Assembly (NCBI GenBank): GCA_050305935.1
Contig: JBNLGG010000014.1
Span: 1 to 64,000 of the forward strand
Direction of reading: 5' to 3'
Length of the DNA: 64,000 bases
DNA from: CAJXNP01 sp050305935
GTDB taxonomy: Bacteria > Bacteroidota > Bacteroidia > Cytophagales > Cyclobacteriaceae
Made by a program: the position numbers and the translations under genes. The notes under the pieces are model-generated. The model saw nothing but the letters and a program-made list of their open reading frames with translations. It was not told the origin of the DNA and ran no database searches. Positions 18,732 through 30,500 of the stretch are shown in pieces; the stretch's first letter is position 1, and every line of letters starts with the position of its first letter.

Positions 18732-21700
18732 TTATTGGTTTTGTGAATCGGCTATCTTATATATTTCAATTTCATTGTCGTCTACGACGGCAATTAAGAA
18801 TTGCTCTTCTCTTATTTTGATTGTCTTTAATTGCAGAATAGATTTATTGAAAAAATTTAATCCCACCCGATAACCTGGAATGATGAGTCCGTTGCTTTTT
18901 AAAACCGCTCCCGGGAATCCATCAAATCTCCCATGGAAAGGAGTAACCCCAAAATAGTTGCCTCCACATATAATGTAGACTTTTCCGTTATTGTCTTCGA
19001 CAGATTGAAAGCAGTTAATAGGCGAGACTTGTAGTTCTGTGCTAAACTTCTCGAATGTGAATTGATTGTTCTGATTGATTAAAACGCCGGATGCTAAAGT
19101 TTGAACTTGAAATTTCCGGGCCTTCTCTATTACACCCGTGCCAAATAATTCATCAATGTTTTTTTCGGCAAAATCACTGTATTGGCTAAAAGTGTTTGTA
19201 GTAAGTCCTTTTAACTGTTGGCTAAGTTTATCCAGGCCATCGAGTGGATAATAAGATCCACCTGAAGATTGTGCTAAGAGAGTTTCGAATTGGTTATTAT
19301 TGTCAAAGTCGCCATAATACATCAATAAAGGTTCATTTATGGAGGCCTTGAATTTTGTATTTTTCCCCCAATTACCTAACAAATAATCCAGATCTCCATC
19401 AGCATCAATATCAAAGGGAAAAACGGCGCGCCAAAGCCCATAACAATTACCCGATAAGTACGAATCCGTTTTATTAAGCAAATCACCTTTGACATTTTCC
19501 AGAAAAGTAGGTTGCATCCATTCGCCCACCACTAACAGATCAACTTGTCCATCCGAATTAAAATCTGTCCAGATAGCGTCTCTGACAAATGTAAGTTCGG
19601 ATAAATCGTCCGATTCCGTCTTGGAAAATTTACCGTTAACGTTTTTTAAAAGATAACTCTCAGGGGTTTTACCGAAATCTCCGGGAGTGGTGGCATTGCC
19701 AACGAAAACATCTACGTCTCCATCTTTATCGTAATCGCAAGCTCGTATGATGGAGGTATCGTCCATACCTTTATCAAAATCAATTTTTTCTATCGCTTGA
19801 TGGCCGAATGTATACACTCTGTTCTGCAGCCAGGATTTTTCAGCTCCGGTATATTGTCCTCCTCCCGAAGCGATGAGCAATTCATTTTGACCATCACCAT
19901 TAAAATCCAAAATAACTGCATCGGTATCCTCATATTCATTGTCAATTTCTAAAAATGGATACTCATTTGACTCAAAACCATATGGACTTTGAATATAAAT
20001 GGCTCCGGAATATCCGTGGGAGTTTCCAAAGTAAATGTCATCCAGCCCATCTGAATTTAGATCACCAACAGCAATCGCAGCATTTCGATCGGTAGTTTGA
20101 TAGGGCATCAGGGGTTGTAAACTAAAATCAAGAAATTTGTTTTTTTGGTGTTTGAAATGTATTCCTAGCGAATCGGTAACTTCTAAAAACAAAGGTGTTT
20201 CTTTTGGTTGGATATTATGGTTTTGAAAAGTTTTGTCAGGTTCATATCGAATAGTCAGGTTTTGATTCGCTGATACATTGTATAGTATTTGATATGAATT
20301 ATTTGGCCAAATTATTTTTAAAGAATCCACTAAAGTCTGGTTTGATAATCCAAAATGTAAAATGGGCTCAGAACTTGATAGGAATCCTCGCTGCGGAAAT
20401 AATTCTCTCACCTGCATCTGTCCATTGTTGTAGACAAATACTTTTGATCCAATGCCCTTTGTGTTTTGCTCTTGATAAATGAGACTTACCTTTAAAAAGT
20501 TTTGAGCATTGTTAGTTTGATTTACATAAATCGAGGCAAAATCATTTATATTATTTGTTATTAAGTCTAAATCCCCATCATTATCTAAATCCCCGTAAGC
20601 AGCTCCATTAGAATATCCTGGCTTTTGGCCACTCCAATTCGAACTTCTATCTGTGAAGTGATCGGTATTAGTTCCTTCAAAAAAGTAGTTTATAAGCGCC
20701 CCATCCGGCATCATGTCTATTATTTTTTCATCAATATCGTTGTTGGAATTGAGCATTTTATTGATGCGGCTATCTGATATAAATTTAACGTAATCGAGAT
20801 CATTCGCCCTTTTTGGGACCCCGTTGGTGATGAAAATATCCTGGTAGCTGTCTTGATTAAAATCTGCTAATAAAACACTCCAACTCCAATCTGTGCCCGC
20901 AACTCCGTTTAGCAATGCCTGTTCTGAAAAAAACTGTGCCTGCTGGTTTACTTGCAGCATATTCCTCGAATATTGAAAATGATGGTTAAACTTTTCGACA
21001 TTATTGATTTGACCCTGAGGGCTCATATCTCCCCCCGATGTTTTCAAAACATATTCATCGGCAGGAAGCATATCCAAAGTCATTAAATCCATATAACCGT
21101 CATTATTCACATCTGCCGCATCACTTCCCATCGAGTATAGGCTGGTATGTCCAAAAAAATCTTTAAGTGATTCCTTAAATGTTCCGTCGCCTTTGTTTAC
21201 ATAGTAGTAATCATCTTCGAAGAAATCATTGCAAACGTAAATATCAGGATAACCATCCCTGTTATAATCAGCAATAGAAGCGCTTAGCCCATATCCATTT
21301 ACACCCCCAAATATTCCTGCATTTTCACTTACATCCACGAAATGCCCATTATCGTTTCTGAGTAGTCTGTCTCCCGCCAGTTCATTTCTCACGTTACGCA
21401 GGTCCACATGCGCTAAAGATTGAGAGGTGTGAATAGCATAATTGAGTAAAAACAAATCCAGGTCGTTATCTAGATCAAAATCAAAAAAATATGCCTGGGT
21501 ACTAATGGTTTTAAAATCAAGTCCAAACTCCCCGGCGCGATCTATAAAAGTGCCGTCTCCGTTATTTATAAACAACTCATTTTTTCCTTGCAATCCGTGT
21601 ATACCCACTATCGCACAAACATATATATCCAAAAGCCCATCTCCATTTACATCTGCTATAGCGACGCCAGTATTCCAGTTGTTTTTTCCTCCAACACCCG

Positions 21701-22103
21701 CTGTAGAGGTGATATCTTTAAACCTTAAACCACCCAGGTTTTGATAGAGTTTGTTTTCATGTTGGTTGGAAGAGAAGTAAATATCCGGAAGTCCATCGTT
21801 ATTAAAATCACCTACACCTACTCCACCTCCATTATAAAATCCCAGGAAGTCCAGTATGTTTTGTTTGTCTTTATGGACCAGGTCATTTCTAAAACCAATG
21901 CCTGTTTCATTGTAATCTAATGTTTTAAACAAGGGATTTTCCTGTTTGGGTTTACAGCTTAAAGTGTAAATGCATAACAGTAACACAAGTAAAAAAATAA
22001 GACAGGATCTTACTGTTTCGCTGTTGAATTTGTTGGAAAATGTCCTGTCAAGTGTGTGTCTGGTTTTGAAAAAAGAATAATCCATGTAGTCTCGATTATT
22101 CAA
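18732..22103 (-). CDS. Giant VCBS/FG-GAP repeat lipoprotein with ASPIC/UnbV domain (locus B, distal)
   Basis: 1123 residues, with the same architecture as the locus A protein. The lipobox TLSC gives Cys50 from the first ATG (a second ATG six codons later is equally possible). The N-terminal propeller holds VCBS repeats with Asp-rich loops (GDFNNDGLPDIYF, DVNGDGLLDIYV, DFDLDNDLDLFL). The ASPIC/UnbV domain is near 545-605 (GIGSKVFVYN, LHFGLSN, IIWPNNS). A second repeat region follows (GDLNSDGLDDIYF, YDKDGDVDVFVG, DIDADGDLDYLLG). It is the last gene of the locus B run, 304 bp downstream of a second VCBS gene, and probably acts as a surface accessory to SusCD. No repeat insertions are seen. It ends convergently with the GH43 gene. 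Confidence 0.88.
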   Translation of the reverse strand: MNNRDYMDYSFFKTRHTLDRTFSNKFNSETVRSCLIFLLVLLLCIYTLSCKPKQENPLFKTLDYNETGIGFRNDLVHKDKQNILDFLGFYNGGGVGVGDFNNDGLPDIYFSSNQHENKLYQNLGGLRFKDITSTAGVGGKNNWNTGVAIADVNGDGLLDIYVCAIVGIHGLQGKNELFINNGDGTFIDRAGEFGLDFKTISTQAYFFDFDLDNDLDLFLLNYAIHTSQSLAHVDLRNVRNELAGDRLLRNDNGHFVDVSENAGIFGGVNGYGLSASIADYNRDGYPDIYVCNDFFEDDYYYVNKGDGTFKESLKDFFGHTSLYSMGSDAADVNNDGYMDLMTLDMLPADEYVLKTSGGDMSPQGQINNVEKFNHHFQYSRNMLQVNQQAQFFSEQALLNGVAGTDWSWSVLLADFNQDSYQDIFITNGVPKRANDLDYVKFISDSRINKMLNSNNDIDEKIIDMMPDGALINYFFEGTNTDHFTDRSSNWSGQKPGYSNGAAYGDLDNDGDLDLITNNINDFASIYVNQTNNAQNFLKVSLIYQEQNTKGIGSKVFVYNNGQMQVRELFPQRGFLSSSEPILHFGLSNQTLVDSLKIIWPNNSYQILYNVSANQNLTIRYEPDKTFQNHNIQPKETPLFLEVTDSLGIHFKHQKNKFLDFSLQPLMPYQTTDRNAAIAVGDLNSDGLDDIYFGNSHGYSGAIYIQSPYGFESNEYPFLEIDNEYEDTDAVILDFNGDGQNELLIASGGGQYTGAEKSWLQNRVYTFGHQAIEKIDFDKGMDDTSIIRACDYDKDGDVDVFVGNATTPGDFGKTPESYLLKNVNGKFSKTESDDLSELTFVRDAIWTDFNSDGQVDLLVVGEWMQPTFLENVKGDLLNKTDSYLSGNCYGLWRAVFPFDIDADGDLDYLLGNWGKNTKFKASINEPLLMYYGDFDNNNQFETLLAQSSGGSYYPLDGLDKLSQQLKGLTTNTFSQYSDFAEKNIDELFGTGVIEKARKFQVQTLASGVLINQNNQFTFEKFSTELQVSPINCFQSVEDNNGKVYIICGGNYFGVTPFHGRFDGFPGAVLKSNGLIIPGYRVGLNFFNKSILQLKTIKIREEQFLIAVVDDNEIEIYKIADSQNQ

Positions 22104-22407
22104 ATATACCTTTGTATGGGATTAAAAAGTAAAAAACATTCGTTTTAAAAAGGGGAGCTATTGATCAATTTTTAATTAAATAAGGTGAATTAAATAGGGT
22201 TTGGTAAAAAGGTTTTAATTTAATCCCTTCTTCACATCATTTATTTTTTGTCAACTTATTTCAGGACAAGACATCAACACCCTCACGATTTCCGGGGAGT
22301 AAAATTTCAGTTCCACATCCAGATGATCGGTAAACAATAGTAAAAGAAATTGTAACTGTGTATTCATTGTAGGAGTTAGTAAAAAATTAAACAATAAGTT
22401 TTCCGGT
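22104..22407. other. Intergenic region between the two VCBS genes of locus B
   Basis: 304 bp, A+T-rich. I see no gene, RNA or clear hairpin. The spacing is long enough for the distal VCBS gene to have its own promoter, but I cannot point to one. Confidence 0.5.
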
Positions 22408-25400
22408 TTATTCTTTCATTTGAACAAGATCTGACGAACCAACTCCTGATTTGTAATCTAATACAACAAGTGAGTCGTTATTGCAGGCTAAGACAAGTCG
22501 GTCTTTTTCACCCAACTTTATTTTTTTTATTTTCCTCACTTGTCCTTTTATGTTGAGATTTGAAGGTATTGTCTCTATACTATTACTGCTAATTCTCAAC
22601 ACTATACCAAAAAGGGCGTTAGACTGCCCCAACTCCTGGTGAAAACCAAAATCGTTCCCCATACATAAAACGTCAATAAAATCCGCACCATCGCCTATTA
22701 CAGTCGCCGCTTTGATGATGGAAAACTGAGCTTCTGCAGGCAGTTGGATCAGCTCAAATTCCAATGTATTTCCTTTTTGCTGCAGAATTGCATTGGCGAA
22801 GTAATCTGCCTCCAATATTGATGCACTTTCCAATTTCGATTTCCCAAAGATCTCCTCAACAGAGGCTTGGGCAAAATCCCTGGCGAAGAGAAAATGATTT
22901 TTTACCTGGGGTATTCTCCGTTCAAGCTCTTCTTTGGAATGTAATGGAATTTCTTTTCCCTGAAGGAAATAGGTAATAACCGGTTCCTTCTTTCCGTTGT
23001 TGTCAAAATCATTGTAGTAAAGCCTGACAGGATGCTCTTGGTCGGCATGACGTAGCCGGTGATTAAGGCCATAATTTCCCACAAGAAATCTTCTTTCTCC
23101 GTGATTAGTAGGGGGCAGTGGAGTAATGGAGGTCCACCATCCCTTTTCTGTAGTAAGTGTGTGCTTTTTGAATTTTCCGTTTTGCCAGATAAAGGCGACA
23201 ATCTCCCCCCATTCGAGAGTAAGAATTAAATCCTCCTCATCATCGCTATTGACATCATACCAAACAGCATCTGTAATCATCCCCACTTGCCCGAGTTTTT
23301 CAGATAGCCTGTCGGTAATATTAGTCCATGGTTGTGCAGTGTCGTTTATTTCCATGAGATAAGAATCCGGAATCTGCCCATATTGGCCTGTGACGCACCT
23401 GCTACCCACGAATACCCATGGCCTTCGTGGGTGTTTGCAGATTACAGAAGCGGTGGAAAAAACATTTTCAAAGGCATTTTGCCAAAGGGTCAGATTTCCT
23501 TTTCCATCATTTAAGAATGCCCGGGGTGTATGATGGATGTTATTTCCGAGAAATTCGTTACCACCATTAGCGACCAATAGATCAGGGTGACCATCTCCGT
23601 TTACATCGGTCCATTCTGCATCGACCTCTTCGTACAAACTGTCAGTTTCAAAAGCAGGTTGCGATGTTTTAGTAAAAGTTCCCTGGGGATACTGTAGAAA
23701 TACGGTCGGCTTACTCCCCATTGAAGATCCCACAAAAATATCTTCCAGGCCGTCATGGTTTATATCTGAAATAGCCAATGCAGGACCTTGTGCATCAATA
23801 CTATGAGCCAGCAATGGTTCCCTGAAAAACTCGCTGAACCTGTTCTCCCGATGTTTGTACAGCAACTCAGTGATATCTGTAATATCTGTGAAGTTGTATT
23901 CATTCGCTGTCGCATGTAGAGACTGATAGTCAAAACCCGGTAACCCGACTTTGTATTCAACTGTGTACTCGTCCGCCATTGAATCAAGGGGTATTTTTTG
24001 CCAGGTATGATCGGGCCAGATAAAGACAAGGGAGTCAATTTTTGTTTTATTGGTGCCTATTAAAATGGGTGTTTCCATGGAAGACAGGAACCCCCTTACC
24101 GGGCTTTTGTAGTACGATCTCACTTCGTTTTTGGAATATAGCAGTGCTCTTGCACCAACGGCATTGCGATTACCTTCACTTCCCTTAAGTATAAGTTTTA
24201 TTGCATTTTTCTGACTGCCGTTTTCTACATAGTTGTTCCGGTAAACTACCGGGGATTCATTGATATTATTAACTACGATGTCCAAATCACCATCATTATC
24301 AAGATCAGCGTATATAGCTCCATTCGAATAGGTGGCAGGGTTGTTCTCAACTTCTTCATCGATATCTTGAAAGAAATAATTCCGGTTATTGGCATAAAAT
24401 TTATTCTTGAGTTTCATTTCTATCATGCTTTCCAGCACCTGCTCAAAATAAGCTGCGTCTTTTTCTTTTAGATCTTTCGCATAGTTGTTAAAGCTGTATT
24501 TTACAAAGTCCATGTCGTTGTATCGTTTGGGGATTCCGTTGGATACAAACAAGTCCTTCCATCCGTCATTATCAAAGTCAACCCAAAGAGGTGCCCAGCT
24601 CCAATCTGTAGCATTCACACCACTGTAGCCACCTATTTCACTAAATGTCCCATTTTTCTTGTTCAACTGTAGAGTGTTCCTGGAATATTGCAAGACATAC
24701 CCCAATTGCTTTCGTGCGGAGAACGTTTCGAAATTATCTTCAGTAAAAGAGCTTTTTAGTACAATAGGGTCCTCAGGTAACATATCGATAGACAGGATAT
24801 CTGAGAATCCATCGTTGTTAAAATCCCCGACATCAACACCCATGGAAGATTTGCTGGTATGCGTAATATGCTGAGTAAGTTCATCCCGAAAGGTTCCGTT
24901 TTTTTGGTTAATATAGAGGTAGTCATTTTCGGAAAAGTCATTGCAAATGTATAAGTCGGGGTAGCCATCCATGTTAAAATCCCCCATAGCCACGCCCAGT
25001 CCGAGGCCGGCAGGTGAGCCCAGTATGCCACATTGTTGGGTAACTTCTACAAATGTGCCATTTTGGTTTTCGAATAGCTTATCACCGCTATAAGGGTCAT
25101 AAAGATGTTGGTGGAAGCTCCTGGAATTGGAAGAATAATGCTGCTGAGGATTATAATTTAAAAGAAATACGTCTAAGTCATTATCTTCGTCAAAATCTGC
25201 AAACAACGCCTGGTTACTGTATCCGGAAAAATCCAGACCATACAGGAGAGCTTCGTCTTTAAAAACCGGAATACCCTGATCATTTACTCCTTTGTTAATC
25301 AAAAACTGGTTTTTAGCCCTAATAATTCCCCTGAAATACCCCAGCTTGCAAATGTAGATATCCAACCAACCGTCATCGTTGATATCGACTACCGATACAC

Positions 25401-25797
25401 CGTTTGTCCAGGTTTTTTCCTGAGGAATGGCCTGAGGTGAAACATCTCGAAAAGTGAGGCCCCCCTGGTTGAGAAATAACTTGTCCGGTTCCATATTTGC
25501 ACCAAAATACAGGTCGATCAATCCATCATTATTAAAATCACCTGCGCCTATACCACTTCCGTTGTAAAAATCTATAAAATCGAGAAAGTTAAGTGAGTCT
25601 GTATTGATGAGATTATTCTGAAAATGGAGACCGGTATGTTCTTGATCTAATGCTGTGAAAGCAAATCGGTGATTTTCGCCCCGTTCACAAGAAAACATAA
25701 AAAAGAAAGCAAAAAGAAGCTGAGAGAAATAAGCTGACCGCAATAGTTTTCGACATGTTGTTGAAAGGCTCATGTATATTATAAAAAGCTGGTACAT
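22408..25797 (-). CDS. Giant VCBS/FG-GAP repeat lipoprotein with ASPIC/UnbV domain (locus B, proximal)
   Basis: 1129 residues; lipobox FMFSC (Cys37 from the first ATG, Cys29 from the in-frame ATG at 25773, which gives a more normal signal length). VCBS repeats (GDFNNDGLIDLYF, DINDDGWLDIYI, DFDEDNDLDVFL, GDFNMDGYPDLYI) surround an ASPIC/UnbV domain near 545-600 (AVGARALLYS, SPVRGFLSS, FIWPDHT). It is downstream of susD with a terminator-like hairpin between. It is paralogous to the other two VCBS proteins of the window and aligns with them along its length, so the family expanded by duplication or repeated acquisition. Ligand unknown. Confidence 0.88.
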   Translation of the reverse strand: MYQLFIIYMSLSTTCRKLLRSAYFSQLLFAFFFMFSCERGENHRFAFTALDQEHTGLHFQNNLINTDSLNFLDFIDFYNGSGIGAGDFNNDGLIDLYFGANMEPDKLFLNQGGLTFRDVSPQAIPQEKTWTNGVSVVDINDDGWLDIYICKLGYFRGIIRAKNQFLINKGVNDQGIPVFKDEALLYGLDFSGYSNQALFADFDEDNDLDVFLLNYNPQQHYSSNSRSFHQHLYDPYSGDKLFENQNGTFVEVTQQCGILGSPAGLGLGVAMGDFNMDGYPDLYICNDFSENDYLYINQKNGTFRDELTQHITHTSKSSMGVDVGDFNNDGFSDILSIDMLPEDPIVLKSSFTEDNFETFSARKQLGYVLQYSRNTLQLNKKNGTFSEIGGYSGVNATDWSWAPLWVDFDNDGWKDLFVSNGIPKRYNDMDFVKYSFNNYAKDLKEKDAAYFEQVLESMIEMKLKNKFYANNRNYFFQDIDEEVENNPATYSNGAIYADLDNDGDLDIVVNNINESPVVYRNNYVENGSQKNAIKLILKGSEGNRNAVGARALLYSKNEVRSYYKSPVRGFLSSMETPILIGTNKTKIDSLVFIWPDHTWQKIPLDSMADEYTVEYKVGLPGFDYQSLHATANEYNFTDITDITELLYKHRENRFSEFFREPLLAHSIDAQGPALAISDINHDGLEDIFVGSSMGSKPTVFLQYPQGTFTKTSQPAFETDSLYEEVDAEWTDVNGDGHPDLLVANGGNEFLGNNIHHTPRAFLNDGKGNLTLWQNAFENVFSTASVICKHPRRPWVFVGSRCVTGQYGQIPDSYLMEINDTAQPWTNITDRLSEKLGQVGMITDAVWYDVNSDDEEDLILTLEWGEIVAFIWQNGKFKKHTLTTEKGWWTSITPLPPTNHGERRFLVGNYGLNHRLRHADQEHPVRLYYNDFDNNGKKEPVITYFLQGKEIPLHSKEELERRIPQVKNHFLFARDFAQASVEEIFGKSKLESASILEADYFANAILQQKGNTLEFELIQLPAEAQFSIIKAATVIGDGADFIDVLCMGNDFGFHQELGQSNALFGIVLRISSNSIETIPSNLNIKGQVRKIKKIKLGEKDRLVLACNNDSLVVLDYKSGVGSSDLVQMKE

Positions 25798-25840
25798 TGG
25801 TATCCCAAGGTCAGGTTGGCACCTTGAATTTTAGAAAAAT

Positions 25841-25873
25841 AACCCTCCAAGGGTTTTTAACCGGTGGAGGGTT
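25841..25873 (-). terminator. Terminator-like hairpin between susD and VCBS gene (locus B)
   Basis: AACCCTCC (25841-25848) pairs with GGAGGGTT (25866-25873). Read on the - strand the stem is followed by ATTTTTC. It lies 32 bp after the susD stop and 43 bp before the next gene, the same place as the terminator in locus A. Confidence 0.65.
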
Positions 25874-25905
25874 GTTATTTAAATGTTTTAAGAGTATTCC
25901 CTTAA

Positions 25906-27531
25906 TTAATACCCATCATTTTGATTTAGATTCCCGTTCTTATTAATCTCTACCTGAGGGATTGGAAACAATGTCCGGTAATCGCCATTTGGCTCGTGAG
26001 ACAGCCACGATTTTTTTGTAAACACACCAAACCGGATCAAATCCTGGCGGCGATGTGCTTCTTCAAAAAATTCATAGCCCAATTCGTCTAAAAGCCTGCC
26101 ATATTGAATATCGCCCCCACCTTCGAAGGTTTCACCATGTACATCCCTGCGCCCGTAATCGTAGTTGCTGCCTCCCATGAGATCAGCGCCGGAGACTGTG
26201 GCTTTCGCCGGATTACTCTTGAAGCTTCTTTCCCTGACTTCAGAAACTAGCACAGCAGCAGCGCCTGCTTTTCCCGTCCTGAGCAAGCATTCTGCTTTCA
26301 TCATTAATATGTCAGCATAGCGAAAGAAAGGAAAATCGTTTTTAAGAATGGAGCCTGCTCCCTTTTCAATTTCAAATTTTCCCAGGCGTAACCCGTGATT
26401 CGCCTCCGTGGTATCAACGGCAGGTAGTTCATTTACCAGGTTAAGAACCTGCCCCTTTTGAGCTCCGTTTTGCACAGTCAACACATCGCCGCTTGAAGAA
26501 TATTGGACACCTTTGATCCAGTTATCTCTGTATCTTGCATCATCGACGGTATCAAAACTGTTGATGAACTGAGGAATAGCACAGATGCCTCCCCAGGGAG
26601 AATTTTGCAGATCGTAGGTTGCCTGCATTTCCTGGGGTAGCGTTTGCATATGATGGTCGAAGGCATTCCAGTCATCCCAATATTGATTTAAATACTTGTC
26701 GTCATAAACCAGCGCCCAGATAATTTCGTCGGAACCCTCATTTTCAGTAATGAATATGTTTTTCTGATTGGTTTCCAACTTGTATTTGCCAGAACCAATC
26801 ACTGAATCACACTGCACAATGCACTCATCCCATTTCGATGTTCCGGTATAAACCTCCGCATTCAGGTACACCTTTGCCAGTAATGTATGAGCCACCCATT
26901 TGTTCATTCTACCATAGGTTGACAGATCTTTTGCTTCGCTAAGATCATCAATGTTTTCAGTAATTTCTTTAACAATAAAATCAAAAACTTCCTGCCTTGT
27001 ATTTTGCTCAGGCAGGTAATCCTCAGGAACGTCATAACGATCGACGATCGGCACATTACCATACATATCTAGCAGCACCCAGTAATATGTCGCCCTGAGC
27101 GTTTTTAATTCTGCCAAAGCGGTTTCCTTAAAATCACCCGTATAAACCAAGTCGTTCGCTATCTGATAGATTACCCGGTTAGTGGCAGTAATTCCACGGT
27201 AGGCCCTTTGCCAACAGTTAAGAATAATAGCATCTTCCGGTGTCCACTGGTGATAGTGGAACCGGCGGTAACCGCCATCATCTACCCATCCCCAAGGCCG
27301 CTTTGGAATAATCAGCGCATCCGTGCTTATCTCCTGCGCCCAGAAATAACTTTGCCATTTGTTAAACAAATCCCTCCAGGGCACATAGGCCGAGGCAATT
27401 AAAGAACCAACATCGTCTGTAGATGCCTGAAACTTATCCGATACTATTGTGTTGTAACTTTCATCCGCAAGATCTGTACATCCGATTGTGGTAAAGAAAG
27501 ATAATAGAATTAATATTTTTTTCGCTTTCAT
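25906..27531 (-). CDS. susD: SusD/RagB-family surface lipoprotein (locus B)
   Basis: A 541-residue lipoprotein (TTIGC, Cys18) that pairs with the SusC encoded 19 bp upstream. SusD features are AELKTLRATYYWVLLDMYGNVPIVDRY, VAHTLLAKVYLNAEVY, FRYADILMMKAECLLRTG and the C-terminal LGYEFFEEAHRRQDLIRFG. It differs enough from the locus A SusD that the two loci probably take up different substrates. It would bind ligand at the surface and open and close over the SusC barrel. Confidence 0.94.
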   Translation of the reverse strand: MKAKKILILLSFFTTIGCTDLADESYNTIVSDKFQASTDDVGSLIASAYVPWRDLFNKWQSYFWAQEISTDALIIPKRPWGWVDDGGYRRFHYHQWTPEDAIILNCWQRAYRGITATNRVIYQIANDLVYTGDFKETALAELKTLRATYYWVLLDMYGNVPIVDRYDVPEDYLPEQNTRQEVFDFIVKEITENIDDLSEAKDLSTYGRMNKWVAHTLLAKVYLNAEVYTGTSKWDECIVQCDSVIGSGKYKLETNQKNIFITENEGSDEIIWALVYDDKYLNQYWDDWNAFDHHMQTLPQEMQATYDLQNSPWGGICAIPQFINSFDTVDDARYRDNWIKGVQYSSSGDVLTVQNGAQKGQVLNLVNELPAVDTTEANHGLRLGKFEIEKGAGSILKNDFPFFRYADILMMKAECLLRTGKAGAAAVLVSEVRERSFKSNPAKATVSGADLMGGSNYDYGRRDVHGETFEGGGDIQYGRLLDELGYEFFEEAHRRQDLIRFGVFTKKSWLSHEPNGDYRTLFPIPQVEINKNGNLNQNDGY

Positions 27532-27550
27532 CTCTTTTTAAATTTTTGAT

Positions 27551-30500
27551 TTAAAAACTAACATTAGCGCCAATAGTGAATGTGCGTGTGGTAGGATATT
27601 GATCCCTGTTATTAATACCCGGATCAAGCCCAGTCCAGCTCACTTCCGGATCAATGCCTTTGTACCCTGTAATGATAAATGTGTTTAGGGTGGACACATA
27701 TACTCTTGCCGAGCGGATCGCTGAACCAATATTCCCGAAATTATAGCCCAAGGTGATATTATCAACTTTCCAGAAATCGCCATCTTCTACATAGTAGCTA
27801 TTGAATTCCAATGGGATATTTGTGTTCAACACTGCTTTGCCAAAGACTTTGTCATAAGCTGATTTTAACCGGTTATACCGTTCATCACCTGTGTTTTCAT
27901 AATATGCTCTTTGGAGGTTTGCTATCTGGAAGTCAAATGATCCTCTCATGGTAACACTTAAATCGAAGTTTTTATACCTGAAGGTGTTGTTCCAACCTGC
28001 ATGATAATTCGGTACACCATTGCCTATGATCTTCTTGTCTTCAAAGCCCCTATTAAAGTTGTCGTAATCGACAATCTCACCATCCACATTCTCATATATC
28101 CATTTACCATCTTCGGTAATATCAACCACTTTATAGCCATGGAAATTACCTATTTTCCCGCCAATTTCTACAAGATGTGTGTGTGTTTGAATAGGAACGC
28201 CTGTGCCTCCTGCGGGAAAATAGTTTGTCTCCAACTGGTAAAGATCGTTTGAAAGCGTTACCAGTTTATTTGAATTAGTAGAGAACAGTACCTGGGTAGT
28301 CCACTCAAAATCAGAGTTTTTCACGGGAACGAAAGACATACTCATTTCGAGCCCCTTGTTTTCCATGATTCCAACGTTAGCTGTGGTATGATCATTGAGG
28401 TTAGGCGGTACTGGCACCTGGTAACTATATAACAGGCCGTCGATCCTGCGAATATAATAGTCAATGGCACCGTAAATCCTATCCCCCAGGAAACCGTAAT
28501 CCAAACCAATGTTGTATTCCTCTTTCTCTTCCCACCTTAAATAGGGATTGGGGTTCTGTTCAGGCTCCAGAGAACGTATCCAATTACCATTAATTAAAAA
28601 ATAGTCTGCATATTTTAATGTAGCTACACCCAGAAAAAGATCTTTTGGTGAGTTGCCCGTCACCCCATACCCGGCGCGTAGCTTAAGAATATCAAGTGAA
28701 TTAATTCCAGACATAAATGACTCTTCATTGATTCGCCAGCCTATGGATACGGCGGGAAATGTACCCCATGGCGTCTTTGCTCCGTAGAGCTGGCTGGCAG
28801 CCTCATGTCGCACACTAGCCAAAAATAAATACTTGTCCTTAAAACTATAGCTTGCACGCCCGAAAAAGCTGATCAGGTTTGTTTTTCCCCTGTTGCTCCA
28901 CATGCTTGCATTCCCCTCTTCTAACGCCTTTCCGGATCCGATATTTGCGTATCCGAAAGCATCGGTCGCAAAATCTTGATTTGTCATTCCGGAGTTAAAC
29001 CATTCGTTTTCCTGGTAGCCATACCCCCCTAAAACTGAAAATTCATGATCGCCGGTAATTTTTCGATATTCGCCAATAAGTTCTAAAAACCGGTAGATGC
29101 CTTCTTCATTACCTATGGAAGCAAAGCCATTTCTTCCATCCCTGGTGGTACTGATGTGCTGCTTTGTTTCCGAATACCCGCGAGACCTGTTGTATTTATC
29201 ATAGGCCATATTCGCATTTAAGCTTAATCCGCTAAAAGGTGTATATTTTATCCTCGCATTGTACCGGGTATATTGATGTTTACTCCTTCCATCGCTCTCG
29301 AATATTCTTGCTAACGGATTATCATAGTCGAAGATCCCTTCCTGAAACCAACTTCCGTCTTCATTTTTTGTTGGCGAAGTAGGGTTTTGGATATTAATTT
29401 GCCTGTAGATCCACCCATCAAAACTATCACCATCTCTGGTCATCGTAAAAGTATTTTGCCTTCCAATAATGCCCAAATTGAACTCCAATTTGTCGTCATA
29501 CATTTTGTGCGTCACATCTATCCTTCCGTTGAAGGTTTTGTTATCAGACTTTAAGAAAATCCCTTCGAGTCCTCTGTAGTTGAAATTCAACAGATAGTTA
29601 GTCTGGGAGTTACCACCCCTGTAGCTTAGGTTGTGTATTTGCGAAAACGGCGTTTGCGTTGCTTCATCAAACCAATCGGTAGAAGCGCCATTATCCCAGG
29701 ATGCATCGCGTGTACCATCTGTAATTTGTTGCCTATAATCCTCTGCAGAAAGCATATCCATCTTCCGCGCTATCGTTTGGGCGCTCAACTGAAAACTGTA
29801 ATCCAGCGTGTTAATCTTATTGCCAACCTTCTTTGTGGTAATAATTATTACGCCGTTATTACCGCGCACTCCATAAATAGCTGCTGCGGAACCGTCCTTC
29901 AATACGTCTATAGATTCGATATCTTCAGGAGCCACCGTATTCAAATCGCCAGGAATACCATCAATAAGCACTAATGGCTCAATATTGGTACCGAGAATAG
30001 TAGTATTACCTCTTAATAATACTTGTACACCGCTTGTAGGGTCACCGCTTGAAGAAGCAATCGTCAAACCAGCTACTTTACCCTGTAGCAACTGGCCAGC
30101 ATTTTTCACAGGGGCTTTCACAAAATCCTTTGATTTAACAGAAGCCACAGAGCTCGTCACATCCCCCTTCGTTTGCGTTCCATAGCCTATTACCACGACT
30201 TCCTCTAACGAAGTAATATCCGGTATCATTACAATATCAATGACAGATGTATTGCCTACGGTAACTTCTTCTGGTACAAAACCCACGGAGCTAAATACCA
30301 GAATCGCTTCTGAAGATGGCACTACTATGTTATAGTTTCCATCGACGTCTGTGACAGTACCTTGTGCAGTACCTTTGATAATGACATTGACACCAGGTAG
30401 TCCATTGGGTTCCTCCTCGGTAGTCACCTTTCCCGTTACATTTATTGACTGGTAAAACTCGACAACCTCTTGAACCTTTGCTTCGCCTTTTTTTACTTTC

